A DNA stretch of 59,737 nt from NCBI GenBank assembly GCA_028703945.1, contig JAQVLW010000001.1, forward strand, positions 1-59,737. Direction: 5' to 3'. The translations under genes and the position numbers were made by a program. The DNA is from Aliarcobacter sp. Its GTDB lineage: Bacteria > Campylobacterota > Campylobacteria > Campylobacterales > Arcobacteraceae. Positions 48,357 through 57,792 of the stretch are shown here, piece by piece (positions within the stretch are counted from its first letter, which is position 1; the number at the start of each line of letters is the position of its first letter). Under the pieces are notes generated by a model that saw nothing but the letters and a program-made list of their open reading frames with translations, had not been told where the DNA came from and ran no database searches.

Positions 48357-48880
48357 AATTGCTCTCCTTTGTTATTAAGTTTTGATTTTCTTTTTTTTGC
48401 AAGTACGACAGAACCAATAAGTGCAATTAAAAGTAAAATTGAAATTAACTCAAAAGCAATAAACCAATTATTGTAAAGTTCAAGTCCTATTGGTTTTATG
48501 TCTCCAAAATTTGTATCACTAATAGTTAAATCTTTTGCAGGTAATTTTGAAACAGCTTTTAATACTAAGACATTTAATGGAATCATAATAAAAGCACCAA
48601 GAACCATAAATTTGTATTTATTAGGTTCTTTTGGTAAATCTTCTTCTTTTATATTTAAGAACATTAATATAAATAAAATTAAAGTCATAATTGCACCTGC
48701 ATAAACTATAATTTGTACTAAAAATAAAAAAGTTGCATTTAACAAAGCAAACATTCCTGCAACACTTAACATTGTAATTAAAATTCCAAGTGCACTATAC
48801 ATAGGATTTTTATTTACAATCATAGCAATTGCTCCACTAATTGCTAAAAATGCTAAAGCAATAAAAACTAAATCAGCCAT
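48353..48880 (-). CDS. nuoJ: NADH-quinone oxidoreductase subunit J
   Basis: 175 residues with five hydrophobic helices, matching NuoJ. The segment IVYAGAIMTLILFILM is the typical conserved third helix. It overlaps nuoI by 8 bp and nuoK by 4 bp. Confidence 0.93.
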   Translation of the reverse strand: MADLVFIALAFLAISGAIAMIVNKNPMYSALGILITMLSVAGMFALLNATFLFLVQIIVYAGAIMTLILFILMFLNIKEEDLPKEPNKYKFMVLGAFIMIPLNVLVLKAVSKLPAKDLTISDTNFGDIKPIGLELYNNWFIAFELISILLLIALIGSVVLAKKRKSKLNNKGEQL

Positions 48881-49379
48881 TATTCAAATCCTTTGATCTT
48901 TCGTTTGCCATTAAAGCTTTTTTATCTAATACAAAATCTTCTCTTTTACTTGATGTAAATGAAAAAATTCCAGTATCCATTCTGATTGCGTCACAAGGAC
49001 ATGCTTCGACGCAATAACCACAAAACACACACTCTAATAAGTCTATTTTAAACTCTTTTGGTCTTTTTTCATCATAACCATCAAATCTTTCTTCCGCTTC
49101 AATAAAAATACAATCAGCAGGACATGCAGTTGCACACATAAAACAAGCAACACATTTTTCAGTGTTATTTTCATGTTTTGTAAGTCTATGAACACCTCTG
49201 TATCTTTCATTTAAGTCAGTTGGTTGAACTTCTGGATAAGCCATAGTTTTTAAATTATCTATGTCCTTAAAATTTTTAACAAAATGTCTAAAAGTTGTTT
49301 TCATTCCTCCAGCAATTGCAGGAAGATATAACTTGTCTTTAAATGATTTACCGTATCTTGGTACTACTTTTATTCCCAT
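48873..49379 (-). CDS. nuoI: NADH-quinone oxidoreductase subunit I
   Basis: 168-residue iron-sulfur subunit with two [4Fe-4S] motifs, CVACFMCATACP and CVFCGYCVEACP, carrying clusters N6a and N6b toward the quinone site. Located between nuoH (1-base gap) and nuoJ (8-bp overlap). Confidence 0.96.
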   Translation of the reverse strand: MGIKVVPRYGKSFKDKLYLPAIAGGMKTTFRHFVKNFKDIDNLKTMAYPEVQPTDLNERYRGVHRLTKHENNTEKCVACFMCATACPADCIFIEAEERFDGYDEKRPKEFKIDLLECVFCGYCVEACPCDAIRMDTGIFSFTSSKREDFVLDKKALMANERSKDLNNG

Positions 49380-49380
49380 T

Positions 49381-50664
49381 TTAACTTCCTCTTACTACAA
49401 CAAAGATTGCTGTTATTACAATATTTAAAAGAGCTAATGGAATTAGAACTTTCCAACCTAACATTTGTAATTGGTCATATCTAAATCTCAATACAGTCCA
49501 TCTAACCCAAATGAAAACAAATGCCATCATAAAGAATTTTACTAAAAAAGTCCCAATTTGGATTACTGCAGTTGCAATATTAACACCATTTGTTCCTAGT
49601 CCTGTAACAAGAAAAGAGATTAATACAGCCATTATAAAAATAGCTAAAGACCAAAATATAAAAGTTAAAACTTTTGTCTCTTTTTCTCTTGATTTATTTG
49701 AACCAACTGCTTTATTATTTTTCTTCATCCATTTTGTAAGGAAAAATATTTTTATTGGAAGAAGTATAATAATTGCTAGAATTACATAGTTTATATTACT
49801 TTGAATTGCTTGTGTATCTAACCAAGGAATTTGATAACCACCAAAAAACAAAGTTACGATTATTGCACTTGAAGCACTCATAGCTGAATATTCACCAACT
49901 TGAAAAAGTCCAAATCTCATTGCAGAATATTCAGTATGATAACCAGCAACTAATTCCGATTCTCCCTCAGCTAAGTCAAAAGGTGCTCTATTTGTTTCTG
50001 CAAATGCACAAATAATAAAAATAATTGCTGCAAGTGGTTGTATAAATATTCCCCACATTGGAACTATTCCAAAATAAGTTCCGGCTTGTGCATTTACAAT
50101 ATCTGTTAAGTGAATTGAACCATATGATAAAAGCATTGAGATAATTGCTAATCCCATTGCAGCTTCATAAGAGATAACTTGAGCAGATGCTCTAATTGAA
50201 CCTAAAAGACCATATTTACTACCAGAAGAATAACCTCCAAGAATTATTCCATAAACAGATAATCCAGCAAAGGCTAAAAACCACATTATTCCTAGTTTAT
50301 TTGGAATAGCCTGCATAATATTTTCTTTTCCATCAATTATTAAAACATCAGCAAAAGGAATAGCTGCAAAAGTTAAAAATGAACACATAAATACAATAGC
50401 AGGAGCTATTGTAAAGAAAAATTTGTATTTGATATGAGAAGGAGTAAAGTCTTCTTTAAAAACAAGTTTTAGCATATCTGCAAAACTTTGAATTACTCCT
50501 CCTAATCTAAATGGTCCAATATGACATCTGTTTGGTCCACTTCGGTCTTGCATAAATGCTGATATTCTTCTTTCCCACCATACAAAAACTGGAGTTAGTC
50601 CAACTGCTAAAATTACAGCTATAACTATATTCGCAATTATGATGATTATAGATGAAGTACTCAT
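49381..50664 (-). CDS. nuoH: NADH-quinone oxidoreductase subunit H, extended
   Basis: Membrane subunit at the quinone-chamber interface. The core motifs are present: WWERRISAFMQDRSGPNR, AFAETNRAPFDLAEGESELV and GYHTEYSAMRF. At 427 residues it is about 100 longer than the usual 320-340. The excess sits in the C-terminal third, with a charged insert (KWMKKNNKAVGSNKSREKE, about residues 305-325) beside extra hydrophobic stretches. The nuoG stop overlaps its start by 4 bp. Identity is sure; the extension is unusual. Confidence 0.94.
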   Translation of the reverse strand: MSTSSIIIIIANIVIAVILAVGLTPVFVWWERRISAFMQDRSGPNRCHIGPFRLGGVIQSFADMLKLVFKEDFTPSHIKYKFFFTIAPAIVFMCSFLTFAAIPFADVLIIDGKENIMQAIPNKLGIMWFLAFAGLSVYGIILGGYSSGSKYGLLGSIRASAQVISYEAAMGLAIISMLLSYGSIHLTDIVNAQAGTYFGIVPMWGIFIQPLAAIIFIICAFAETNRAPFDLAEGESELVAGYHTEYSAMRFGLFQVGEYSAMSASSAIIVTLFFGGYQIPWLDTQAIQSNINYVILAIIILLPIKIFFLTKWMKKNNKAVGSNKSREKETKVLTFIFWSLAIFIMAVLISFLVTGLGTNGVNIATAVIQIGTFLVKFFMMAFVFIWVRWTVLRFRYDQLQMLGWKVLIPLALLNIVITAIFVVVRGS

Positions 50665-52097
50665 AGAGTTCCTTTCTCAATCATTGATTTTAAATCTTCT
50701 ATTATTGTTGTTATAGTTTTCATTGAATTATTTTTATTCATTTTAGATATAACTTTTTGTTTGATTCCATCACTATTTATATAAGTTCCAGATTTTTCAT
50801 AAAATGAAGCAACAGGTATTGCAACATTTGAATGTTCAATTGTTGGACAGTTATGACTAAATAAAGAAATTACTTTTTTATCTTTTAGTAAACTTGTATT
50901 ATTATCAAAATAATTATTCTCTATAATTATTACTAATGAAGTACTATTTAGAGCTATTTCAAAAAACTCTTTCGTTTCATTTATTTCTAATTCTTTAAAT
51001 GAATTTCTATTAACTGCTTTATCATTTGTTCGTAAATAATCATCTCCAAAGTTTTCATCTATTGTATTTGGAGAATAACCAGAAACTTGAATATTTAATT
51101 TTGTTGCCAAATTTTTTACATTTGACATCTCTTCATAAGAAAGATTTGCACTTAATACAAATAATATATTTTTATTTGTTGTAAGTTCTTTGAAAACATT
51201 TGTAATAGTATTATCAATAAGTGTTGGTGTATTATTAATAAATGGAGTTTCAAATCTATTTTCACTCTCATTTGTATAAGATAATCTTCCCTCATCACAC
51301 ATAAACCAACCATTTACAGCTTTATTAACCCTTGGTCTAAATCTAAAAATTTGGTCATCTTTATATTTTTCTTTTCTATGATCAACATAAATATTACATC
51401 CTTTTGAACAACCATTACAAATTGCATCAAAAGTTTCTAAAAACCAAACCCTTTGTTTAAATCTAAAATCTTTATTTGTTAAAGCTCCAACGGGACAAAT
51501 ATCAATAACATTCATCGCATAAGGATTGTTTAATGGTCTACCAGGAAAAGTTCCAATAACTGAATGATCAGCTCTGTTGATAACTCCTAATTCATTTGTT
51601 TTTGTAATAGTTGAACAAAACCTTACACATCTTGTACAAAGTACACATCTTTCTTCATCAAGCATTACATTTGAACCTAAATCAACTCTTTTTCTTGCGT
51701 GATTTTTATTTTCAAGATTTACTCTTGATTCATAAAATCCTGATTCCATATAATAGTCTTGAAGTTTACACTCACCTGCTTGATCACAAGTTGGGCAATC
51801 TATAGGATGATTTATAAGCTCAAGTTCAAGAATGTCTCTTCTAACTTTTTCAATATTTTCACCTATTGTTCGTACAACCATTCCATCTTTTACAGGAGTA
51901 TCACAGGCAATTTGAGGTCTTTTTTGACCTTCAATTTCAACCATACACATTCTACAATTACCATCTTTACCAAGTGCTTGGTGATAACAAAAATGAGGAA
52001 TATGTATATTTTCATCTAGTAATTTATCAATTAGCAAACTACCTTTAGTAGCTTGCATTTGCGCTCCATTTACTGTTATATTAATCAATCCATCCAT
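50661..52097 (-). CDS. nuoG: NADH-quinone oxidoreductase subunit G, shortened
   Basis: Peripheral-arm iron-sulfur subunit. The N-terminal ferredoxin domain (about 1-80; CYHQALGKDGNCRMCMVEIEG) binds a [2Fe-2S]. HPIDCPTCDQAGECKLQDY gives the His-Cys3 cluster, and CVLCTRCVRFC followed by DICPVGAL another [4Fe-4S]. A further Cys set (CNGCSKGC...C) fits an N7-type cluster. The molybdopterin-like C-terminal domain is reduced to about 200 residues, with SGTYINSDGIKQ still recognisable, so the protein is 478 residues against 800-900 in most bacteria. The 4-bp overlap with nuoH shows that the end is not a recent truncation. Confidence 0.92.
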   Translation of the reverse strand: MDGLINITVNGAQMQATKGSLLIDKLLDENIHIPHFCYHQALGKDGNCRMCMVEIEGQKRPQIACDTPVKDGMVVRTIGENIEKVRRDILELELINHPIDCPTCDQAGECKLQDYYMESGFYESRVNLENKNHARKRVDLGSNVMLDEERCVLCTRCVRFCSTITKTNELGVINRADHSVIGTFPGRPLNNPYAMNVIDICPVGALTNKDFRFKQRVWFLETFDAICNGCSKGCNIYVDHRKEKYKDDQIFRFRPRVNKAVNGWFMCDEGRLSYTNESENRFETPFINNTPTLIDNTITNVFKELTTNKNILFVLSANLSYEEMSNVKNLATKLNIQVSGYSPNTIDENFGDDYLRTNDKAVNRNSFKELEINETKEFFEIALNSTSLVIIIENNYFDNNTSLLKDKKVISLFSHNCPTIEHSNVAIPVASFYEKSGTYINSDGIKQKVISKMNKNNSMKTITTIIEDLKSMIEKGTL

Positions 52098-52129
52098 TAA
52101 TTGTCCCCTTACACTTGTTAATATTTTTC

Positions 52130-53416
52130 TTAGTTACCTGTATATAATTGTCTTGGTCTTGCAATTTTATGTTTTGGATCTTGTTTTAACTCTGACCATT
52201 GTGCTAACCATCCTGGAGTTCTACCAATAACAAAGATTGGAGTAAACATTTCAACAGGAATTTTAAGTGCAGTTAAAATTACACCTGAATAGAAGTCAAT
52301 ATTTGGATATAAACCTCTTTCTTTGAAATAATCATCACTTAATGCAGCTTGTTCAACAGCATGAGCAATATCTAATAATTTAGAATCAAGTTTTAACTCT
52401 TCTTTTAATTTATCTTGTAAACCTTTTAATGTTTCAGCCCTTGGATCTCTATTTTTATAAACTCTGTGACCGAATCCCATTAATCTAAATGGATCATTTT
52501 TATCTTTTGCTTTTGCAATATAAGTTGGTACATTTTTAACATCACCAATTAATCTTAATTGATCCATAACTTTTTCATTTGCTCCACCATGTGCAGAACC
52601 CCATAAAGCAGAAATACCAGAAGCAATCGCAACATAAGGGTGCGCTTCAGTTGAACCTACATTTCTAACCGTAGTAGTAGAAGCATTTTGTTCATGATCA
52701 GCATGTAAAGTTAAGATTGCATCAAGTGCATCAATTTCAACTTGTTTGATTTCATCATTTTTACCATCACCTAAATATTTCATTCTTCCACCTGGATATG
52801 CTCTTAACATGTATAAGAAATTTTCAGTGAAATATCTATTTACATCTGGATAAATTAGTGGTGTACCAATTGAATTTCTGTAAGCCATAGCTGCAATTAC
52901 TGGCATTTTAGCTAAGATTCTTCTTCTCATCATTTTAAATGCATTTTCATCTTCTAAATGTAAGTGATCTTTATAAAATGCAGAAAGTGCCATAGTAGCA
53001 GCTCCCATAGTTGCCATTGGATGAGCACCATCTGGTAAAGCCTCAAATAATCTAATAATTCCTTCATTTAAAAACGATCTATGTCTAATTTCTAAATCAA
53101 AGTTTTTAGAAGCTTCAGGAGTTGGAAGTTTTCCTCTCATTAATAAATAAGAAACATCCAAGAAAGAGTGTTTTCCAGCTAAATCTGTAATATCATAACC
53201 TCTATATCTTAACTCTGAGTTTTCACCATCAATAAATGTAATTTTAGATTCACAAGAAGCAGTTGAAGTATAACCAGGGTCATAAGTAAACATTCCAGAA
53301 TCTTTATAGAATGTAGAAATATCTACAACGCTAGGTCCTCTTGTACCATCAATAATATTGTATTCAAATGATTTTCCATTTCTGTTATCAGTTAATGTCA
53401 TTGTATTTTTAGTCAT
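52130..53416 (-). CDS. gltA: Citrate synthase, embedded in the nuo operon
   Basis: Condenses acetyl-CoA and oxaloacetate to citrate. It is 428 residues, the length of type I bacterial GltA, with the N-terminal beta part (FTYDPGYTSTASCESKITFIDG), LTLHADHEQNASTTTVR, SALWGSAHGGANEKV and MGFGHRVYKNRDPRAE. It sits between nuoF (25 bp) and nuoG (32 bp) on the same strand with no terminator seen, so it is probably co-transcribed with complex I. A second, shorter citrate-synthase homologue (prpC) is at 8723-9877. Confidence 0.96.
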   Translation of the reverse strand: MTKNTMTLTDNRNGKSFEYNIIDGTRGPSVVDISTFYKDSGMFTYDPGYTSTASCESKITFIDGENSELRYRGYDITDLAGKHSFLDVSYLLMRGKLPTPEASKNFDLEIRHRSFLNEGIIRLFEALPDGAHPMATMGAATMALSAFYKDHLHLEDENAFKMMRRRILAKMPVIAAMAYRNSIGTPLIYPDVNRYFTENFLYMLRAYPGGRMKYLGDGKNDEIKQVEIDALDAILTLHADHEQNASTTTVRNVGSTEAHPYVAIASGISALWGSAHGGANEKVMDQLRLIGDVKNVPTYIAKAKDKNDPFRLMGFGHRVYKNRDPRAETLKGLQDKLKEELKLDSKLLDIAHAVEQAALSDDYFKERGLYPNIDFYSGVILTALKIPVEMFTPIFVIGRTPGWLAQWSELKQDPKHKIARPRQLYTGN

Positions 53417-53441
53417 AATTTTCTCCTGTTATTTAGTTAAT

Positions 53442-54701
53442 TTAGTTTTTAAAATGTATATCAAATTCTTGAGGGAATTTTCTTACAATACTCTCAATAA
53501 TATCTTTAACTGCTGGTGCAAAAACACAAACAGTTTTTCCATTCATAGTGTTACATACGTCAAGTATCGTATTTAAATCTTCTTTTGAACCTTCACCTTT
53601 TAAGATTTTTTTCAAAATCTTATCTATCCAGCCTGTACCCTCTCTACAAGGTGTACATTGACCACAAGATTCGTGGTGATAAAACTCTATCAAATTTTTA
53701 GCTACATCAACCATAGATGTATCTTCATCAATAACTATCATTCCTCCTGTACCTAAAGTTGAACCAATATCCCACATAGATTCATAATCTAATACAGCAT
53801 TTTGAACTTCATCAGCTGTTAAGATTGGACAAGATGAACCTCCTGGAATAATTGCTTTTAATTTTTTTCCTTCAATCATTCCACCACCAAGAATATTTAG
53901 AAAATCGATCATTTTATTTCCATAAGCCATTTCATAAACACCTGGGTTTTTAACAGGTCCAGAAATTGCAAATAGCATGGTTCCCGGTGATTTTGGTGTT
54001 CCATATTTTGTGTATCCAATAGAACCATTTTCTACAATATTTGGAACACTAGCTATTGTTTCTACATTGTTTACAGTTGCTGGATTATCGAAGAACCATT
54101 CACATTCTTTTCCTGCTGGCTTAAGTCTAGGATGTCCACGTTTTCCTTCAAGAGACTCAATAAGTGCTGATTTTTCACCACAAATATAAGCTCCTCCACC
54201 TCTGTGAACTGTAATATCAACTTTAAAATCATATTTATTCATGATTTTATCACCAATAATACCAGCAGAGTAGGCTTCTTTTATTGCTTCGTTTAATCTA
54301 TCAATAAAAAATTTATATTCACCTCTTATATAAATATAAGCGTGATGAGCATTTATTGCATAACAAGTACAAATAATACCTTCAATTAATAAATGGGGGT
54401 CATATTGGAAAATCTGTCTATCTTTAAACGTTCCAGGTTCTGACTCATCTCCATTTACAATTAAATATGCAGGTCTTGGGTCATTTTTAGGCATTAATTC
54501 CCATTTTGGTCCACAAGCTGCTCCACCTCCACCTTTTCCTCTAAGTCCAGATGCGGTAACTTCAGCTGTAACTTCATCAGGAGTCATAGAAAAAAGTTTA
54601 TCAATAGAAGAATATCTTCCATTTGCAAGAGCAACTTCTAATTTATGTGAATTTGGAATGTCAAAATTTTTACTTACAATTTTTGTTATCATTTTTTGCA
54701 C
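53442..54701 (-). CDS. nuoF: NADH-quinone oxidoreductase subunit F
   Basis: NADH- and FMN-binding subunit, 419 residues. The NADH/FMN glycine-rich stretch GLRGKGGGGAACGPKW, GEYKFF, RGGGAYICGEKSALIESLEG and the N3 cluster motif SCGQCTPCREGTGW are present. It overlaps nuoE by 13 bp. Its presence shows a standard NADH-oxidising module, unlike the complex I of C. jejuni and Helicobacter, where nuoE and nuoF are replaced. Confidence 0.96.
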   Translation of the reverse strand: MQKMITKIVSKNFDIPNSHKLEVALANGRYSSIDKLFSMTPDEVTAEVTASGLRGKGGGGAACGPKWELMPKNDPRPAYLIVNGDESEPGTFKDRQIFQYDPHLLIEGIICTCYAINAHHAYIYIRGEYKFFIDRLNEAIKEAYSAGIIGDKIMNKYDFKVDITVHRGGGAYICGEKSALIESLEGKRGHPRLKPAGKECEWFFDNPATVNNVETIASVPNIVENGSIGYTKYGTPKSPGTMLFAISGPVKNPGVYEMAYGNKMIDFLNILGGGMIEGKKLKAIIPGGSSCPILTADEVQNAVLDYESMWDIGSTLGTGGMIVIDEDTSMVDVAKNLIEFYHHESCGQCTPCREGTGWIDKILKKILKGEGSKEDLNTILDVCNTMNGKTVCVFAPAVKDIIESIVRKFPQEFDIHFKN

Positions 54702-55168
54702 TCCTTAATTAATTCATCAACTTTTTCAATAGTTAATTTTTCATGATATTCACCATTTAAAGCAAACATTGGAGCTCCACCACAAGCACCAAGACATTCT
54801 ACTTCACTTAAATGAAATAAACCATCAGCACTTGTTTGCCCAGCTTCTATTCCTATTGTTTCTTTTATATGTTTTTTGATTTTAGAAGAACCACACAACA
54901 TACAAGAAAGAGTTTTACATAATTCTATATGATGTTTTCCAATTGGTTTTAAGTTAAACATTGTATAAAAAGTTGCAACTTCATAAACTTGAATAGGAGT
55001 TTTCCCTAATTTATCAGCTACATAAATCATAGATTCAGGGCTAACCCAAGATTCTTGTTCTTGCACTAACCATAATGCTGGTAACATTACCGAATCAATA
55101 ACTGGGTATCTACTTACATATTCTTGAAATTTTACTTCATTTTCAGGTGTAAATTTAAAACTGCTCAT
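54689..55168 (-). CDS. nuoE: NADH-quinone oxidoreductase subunit E
   Basis: Thioredoxin-like [2Fe-2S] subunit, 159 residues, with the N1a ligands in CKTLSCMLCG and VECLGACGGAPM. The normal pattern is C-x4-C then C-x3-C; both pairs are present. It overlaps nuoF by 13 bp and nuoCD by 1 bp. Confidence 0.95.
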   Translation of the reverse strand: MSSFKFTPENEVKFQEYVSRYPVIDSVMLPALWLVQEQESWVSPESMIYVADKLGKTPIQVYEVATFYTMFNLKPIGKHHIELCKTLSCMLCGSSKIKKHIKETIGIEAGQTSADGLFHLSEVECLGACGGAPMFALNGEYHEKLTIEKVDELIKECKK

Positions 55169-56802
55169 TATCTATCAAACTCCCCTGCAATAAAATTCAT
55201 ACTAGCCATCGTTACAACAGCATCAGCTAACATTCCACCTTCAACAATTTTTGAAAATGCTGAAAGTGCATAAAAACATGGAGGTCTACATTTAACTTTG
55301 TAAGGTCTTCCGCTTCCATCACTTACAATAAAAAATCCTAATTCTCCATTTGCAGCTTCTGTTGATGAATAATATTCACCTTTTGGAACTTTGATTCCTT
55401 CAAATGTAAGTTTAAATTGATTCATTAAACCTTCAATATTTCCATAAACATCTTTTTTACTAGGTAATAAAATTCCTGGTGCAATTACATTTATAGGACC
55501 AGTTGGAAGTTCATTCATTGCTTGTTTAATAATTCTCATAGATTGTCGCATTTCTTCAAATCTACACATCATTCGATCATAAACATCTCCATGACTTCCT
55601 ACAACAATGTCAAAATCAAAATTTTCATAACCATAATAAGGTTTATCTTTTCTTAAATCATGCGCCACACCAGCAGCTCTTAAATTTGGACCTGTTATTC
55701 CATATTGCATTGCAAAATCAGCTTTTATAACACCGACATCTTGTGTTCTATCTAAGAAAATTTTATTATGAGCTATTAAAGATAAAGCATCATTTATTGC
55801 TATTTCAGTTTCTTTTAAAAATACAGCCAAATCTTCACTAAATCCATCATATAAATCAAACTCTAAACCACCAATTCTGGTATATGTATTTGTAAGTCTA
55901 GCTCCTGTTAATTTTGATAATAAATCATAAGCCATGTCTCTTGGTGCAAATAAATACCAGAAGTTTGTAAGTCCACCTAAATCCACCATATTTGCAGCAT
56001 TACAAACAAGATGATCAATGATTCTACTTAATTCTCCAATAATTATTCTTATCATTTTAGCTCTTGGAGTTATATCAATATTTAACATCTCTTCAACAGC
56101 TTTTGAATAACCAATATTATTTAAAATAGCACTACAGTAATTTAATCTATCAGTATAAGGAATAACTTGAGAATAAGTATGATTTTCACATGATTTTTCA
56201 AATCCTCTATGTAAATAACCAATTTCTGTTACACAAGCTGTAATTGTTTCACCTTCCATTGCAACAAAATTTCTAATTGTTCCATGAGATGCTGGATGTG
56301 ATGGTCCAACATTTAAAAGCATTAAATCATTTATGTCCTCAGGTGTATAACCTTTTGAAACTAAAAGAGGATCCATTTCATCCATTAAATCTTCTGTATG
56401 AGTACAAATTTGTCCTTTTGTAATCTCATAATCTTTTCTAAGAGGGTATCCTATAAATTGATGATGATTTAATAATCTTTTTAAGTTTGGATGACCTTTA
56501 AATATTATTCCATATTGGTCATAAGCTTCTCTTTCTGCCCAATTAGCAGCATTATATAAATAACAAATAGAATCTACTTCCAATGTAGAGTTGTCTACAA
56601 AAGTTTTTACAGAAATTTGATTTTTAAATGAACTATCTCTTAGTATATAAACTACTGCAAATCTTGATGGAGTAGTGTCAGGAAAAGTTAAATAATCAAT
56701 TACTGTTATATCTAATAAAACTGTGAAATCTTTTTCAGTTTTTAATTTAGAAAGAGTAGATTTAATGTCTTTAGAATCAATTGATAAATCGCATTTAAAC
56801 AT
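55168..56802 (-). CDS. nuoCD: NADH-quinone oxidoreductase subunit CD (fused)
   Basis: A single 544-residue protein. NuoC lies at about 1-150 (with [22 protein letters not shown]) and NuoD at about 165-544 ([51 protein letters not shown]). NuoD forms part of the quinone cavity. Fusion of C and D is common in several lineages. It overlaps nuoB by 8 bp and nuoE by 1 bp. Confidence 0.95.
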   Translation of the reverse strand: MFKCDLSIDSKDIKSTLSKLKTEKDFTVLLDITVIDYLTFPDTTPSRFAVVYILRDSSFKNQISVKTFVDNSTLEVDSICYLYNAANWAEREAYDQYGIIFKGHPNLKRLLNHHQFIGYPLRKDYEITKGQICTHTEDLMDEMDPLLVSKGYTPEDINDLMLLNVGPSHPASHGTIRNFVAMEGETITACVTEIGYLHRGFEKSCENHTYSQVIPYTDRLNYCSAILNNIGYSKAVEEMLNIDITPRAKMIRIIIGELSRIIDHLVCNAANMVDLGGLTNFWYLFAPRDMAYDLLSKLTGARLTNTYTRIGGLEFDLYDGFSEDLAVFLKETEIAINDALSLIAHNKIFLDRTQDVGVIKADFAMQYGITGPNLRAAGVAHDLRKDKPYYGYENFDFDIVVGSHGDVYDRMMCRFEEMRQSMRIIKQAMNELPTGPINVIAPGILLPSKKDVYGNIEGLMNQFKLTFEGIKVPKGEYYSSTEAANGELGFFIVSDGSGRPYKVKCRPPCFYALSAFSKIVEGGMLADAVVTMASMNFIAGEFDR

Positions 56803-57310
56803 CTAAAATTCCTTTATACTCTTTGATTCTATCTTTTAAAATTGATTCATCATTTGCTTTTTCTTGAATTCTCATAATAGCGTCAAGTACAGCTTCAGGA
56901 CGTGGTGGACAACCAGCTACATATTCATCAACCGGAATAATTTCATCTATTCCTTGTAAAGTTGTATAGTTGTCATAAAATCCACCAGAACAAGCACATG
57001 CTCCCATAGAAATAACCCATTTTGGTTCACACATTTGCTCATAAATTTTCTTTAAAATCGGAGCTTGTTTATATGAGATAGTTCCAGCAACAATTAATAA
57101 ATCAGCTTGTCTTGGAGAAAATCTTACAACTTCTGCTCCAAATCTTGATATATCATATCTTGAACCAGCAACTGCCATAAACTCAATTCCACAACATGCA
57201 GTTCCAAAAACCATTGGCCATAAAGAGTAAGATCTCCCCCAGTTTATAGCATGATCAAGCCTTGTTGTAACAATAGAGTCGCCTAATTTTGATTCAACGC
57301 CTAATCCCAT
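56795..57310 (-). CDS. nuoB: NADH-quinone oxidoreductase subunit B
   Basis: 171-residue subunit holding cluster N2, the last before quinone. Ligand cysteines are in [21 protein letters not shown] and [10 protein letters not shown]. It overlaps nuoA by 10 bp. Confidence 0.97.
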   Translation of the reverse strand: MGLGVESKLGDSIVTTRLDHAINWGRSYSLWPMVFGTACCGIEFMAVAGSRYDISRFGAEVVRFSPRQADLLIVAGTISYKQAPILKKIYEQMCEPKWVISMGACACSGGFYDNYTTLQGIDEIIPVDEYVAGCPPRPEAVLDAIMRIQEKANDESILKDRIKEYKGILDV

Positions 57311-57663
57311 GATAATGCCTTTTTCTTATAAAGATAAATTAACCCTGCAAATAATAATCCCATAAATATAAACATTTTAAAAAGTCCAAAATAACCTAAT
57401 TCTAAAATATTTATAGCCCATGGAAACATAAAAATTATCTCCACATCAAATAATAAAAAGGAAATAGCAACTAAATAAAACTTTACCGAAAATCTGATGT
57501 TTGTTGTTCCAATTGGGTTTGTAACACCACTTTCATACACGGTGTTTTTCATTTCTGAGTTTTCATTCTTTGGACCAATAAACCTAGTAAGAACAAACAC
57601 TACTACAAGTATAAATCCTATTGCCACAAAAATAATAGAGGCTAGAATTAATTCAGTTGACAT
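57301..57663 (-). CDS. nuoA: NADH-quinone oxidoreductase subunit A
   Basis: 120-residue, three-helix membrane subunit with the typical [32 protein letters not shown]. It has a strong GGAGGG ribosome site and is the first gene of the operon. Confidence 0.95.
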   Translation of the reverse strand: MSTELILASIIFVAIGFILVVVFVLTRFIGPKNENSEMKNTVYESGVTNPIGTTNIRFSVKFYLVAISFLLFDVEIIFMFPWAINILELGYFGLFKMFIFMGLLFAGLIYLYKKKALSWD

Positions 57664-57701
57664 TTTCCCTCCTATTGATTTAAATTATTGAGCAATTGTA
57701 C

Positions 57702-57722
57702 ACAAATTTGTAGTACATTATA
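57702..57722 (-). promoter_or_regulatory. -10 element and palindrome upstream of nuoA
   Basis: Minus strand TATAAT at 57717-57722, 53 bp upstream of the nuoA ATG. Between them lies a 10-bp palindrome, ACAAATTTGT (57702-57711). A -35 of consensus type is not present. The palindrome is a possible operator, unproven. Confidence 0.5.
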
Positions 57723-57792
57723 ATGTTTTCCTAATAATTACATCTATTAATCTACATAGTGAGAAAAAATGTAATACTTTGCTATTTTCTTG

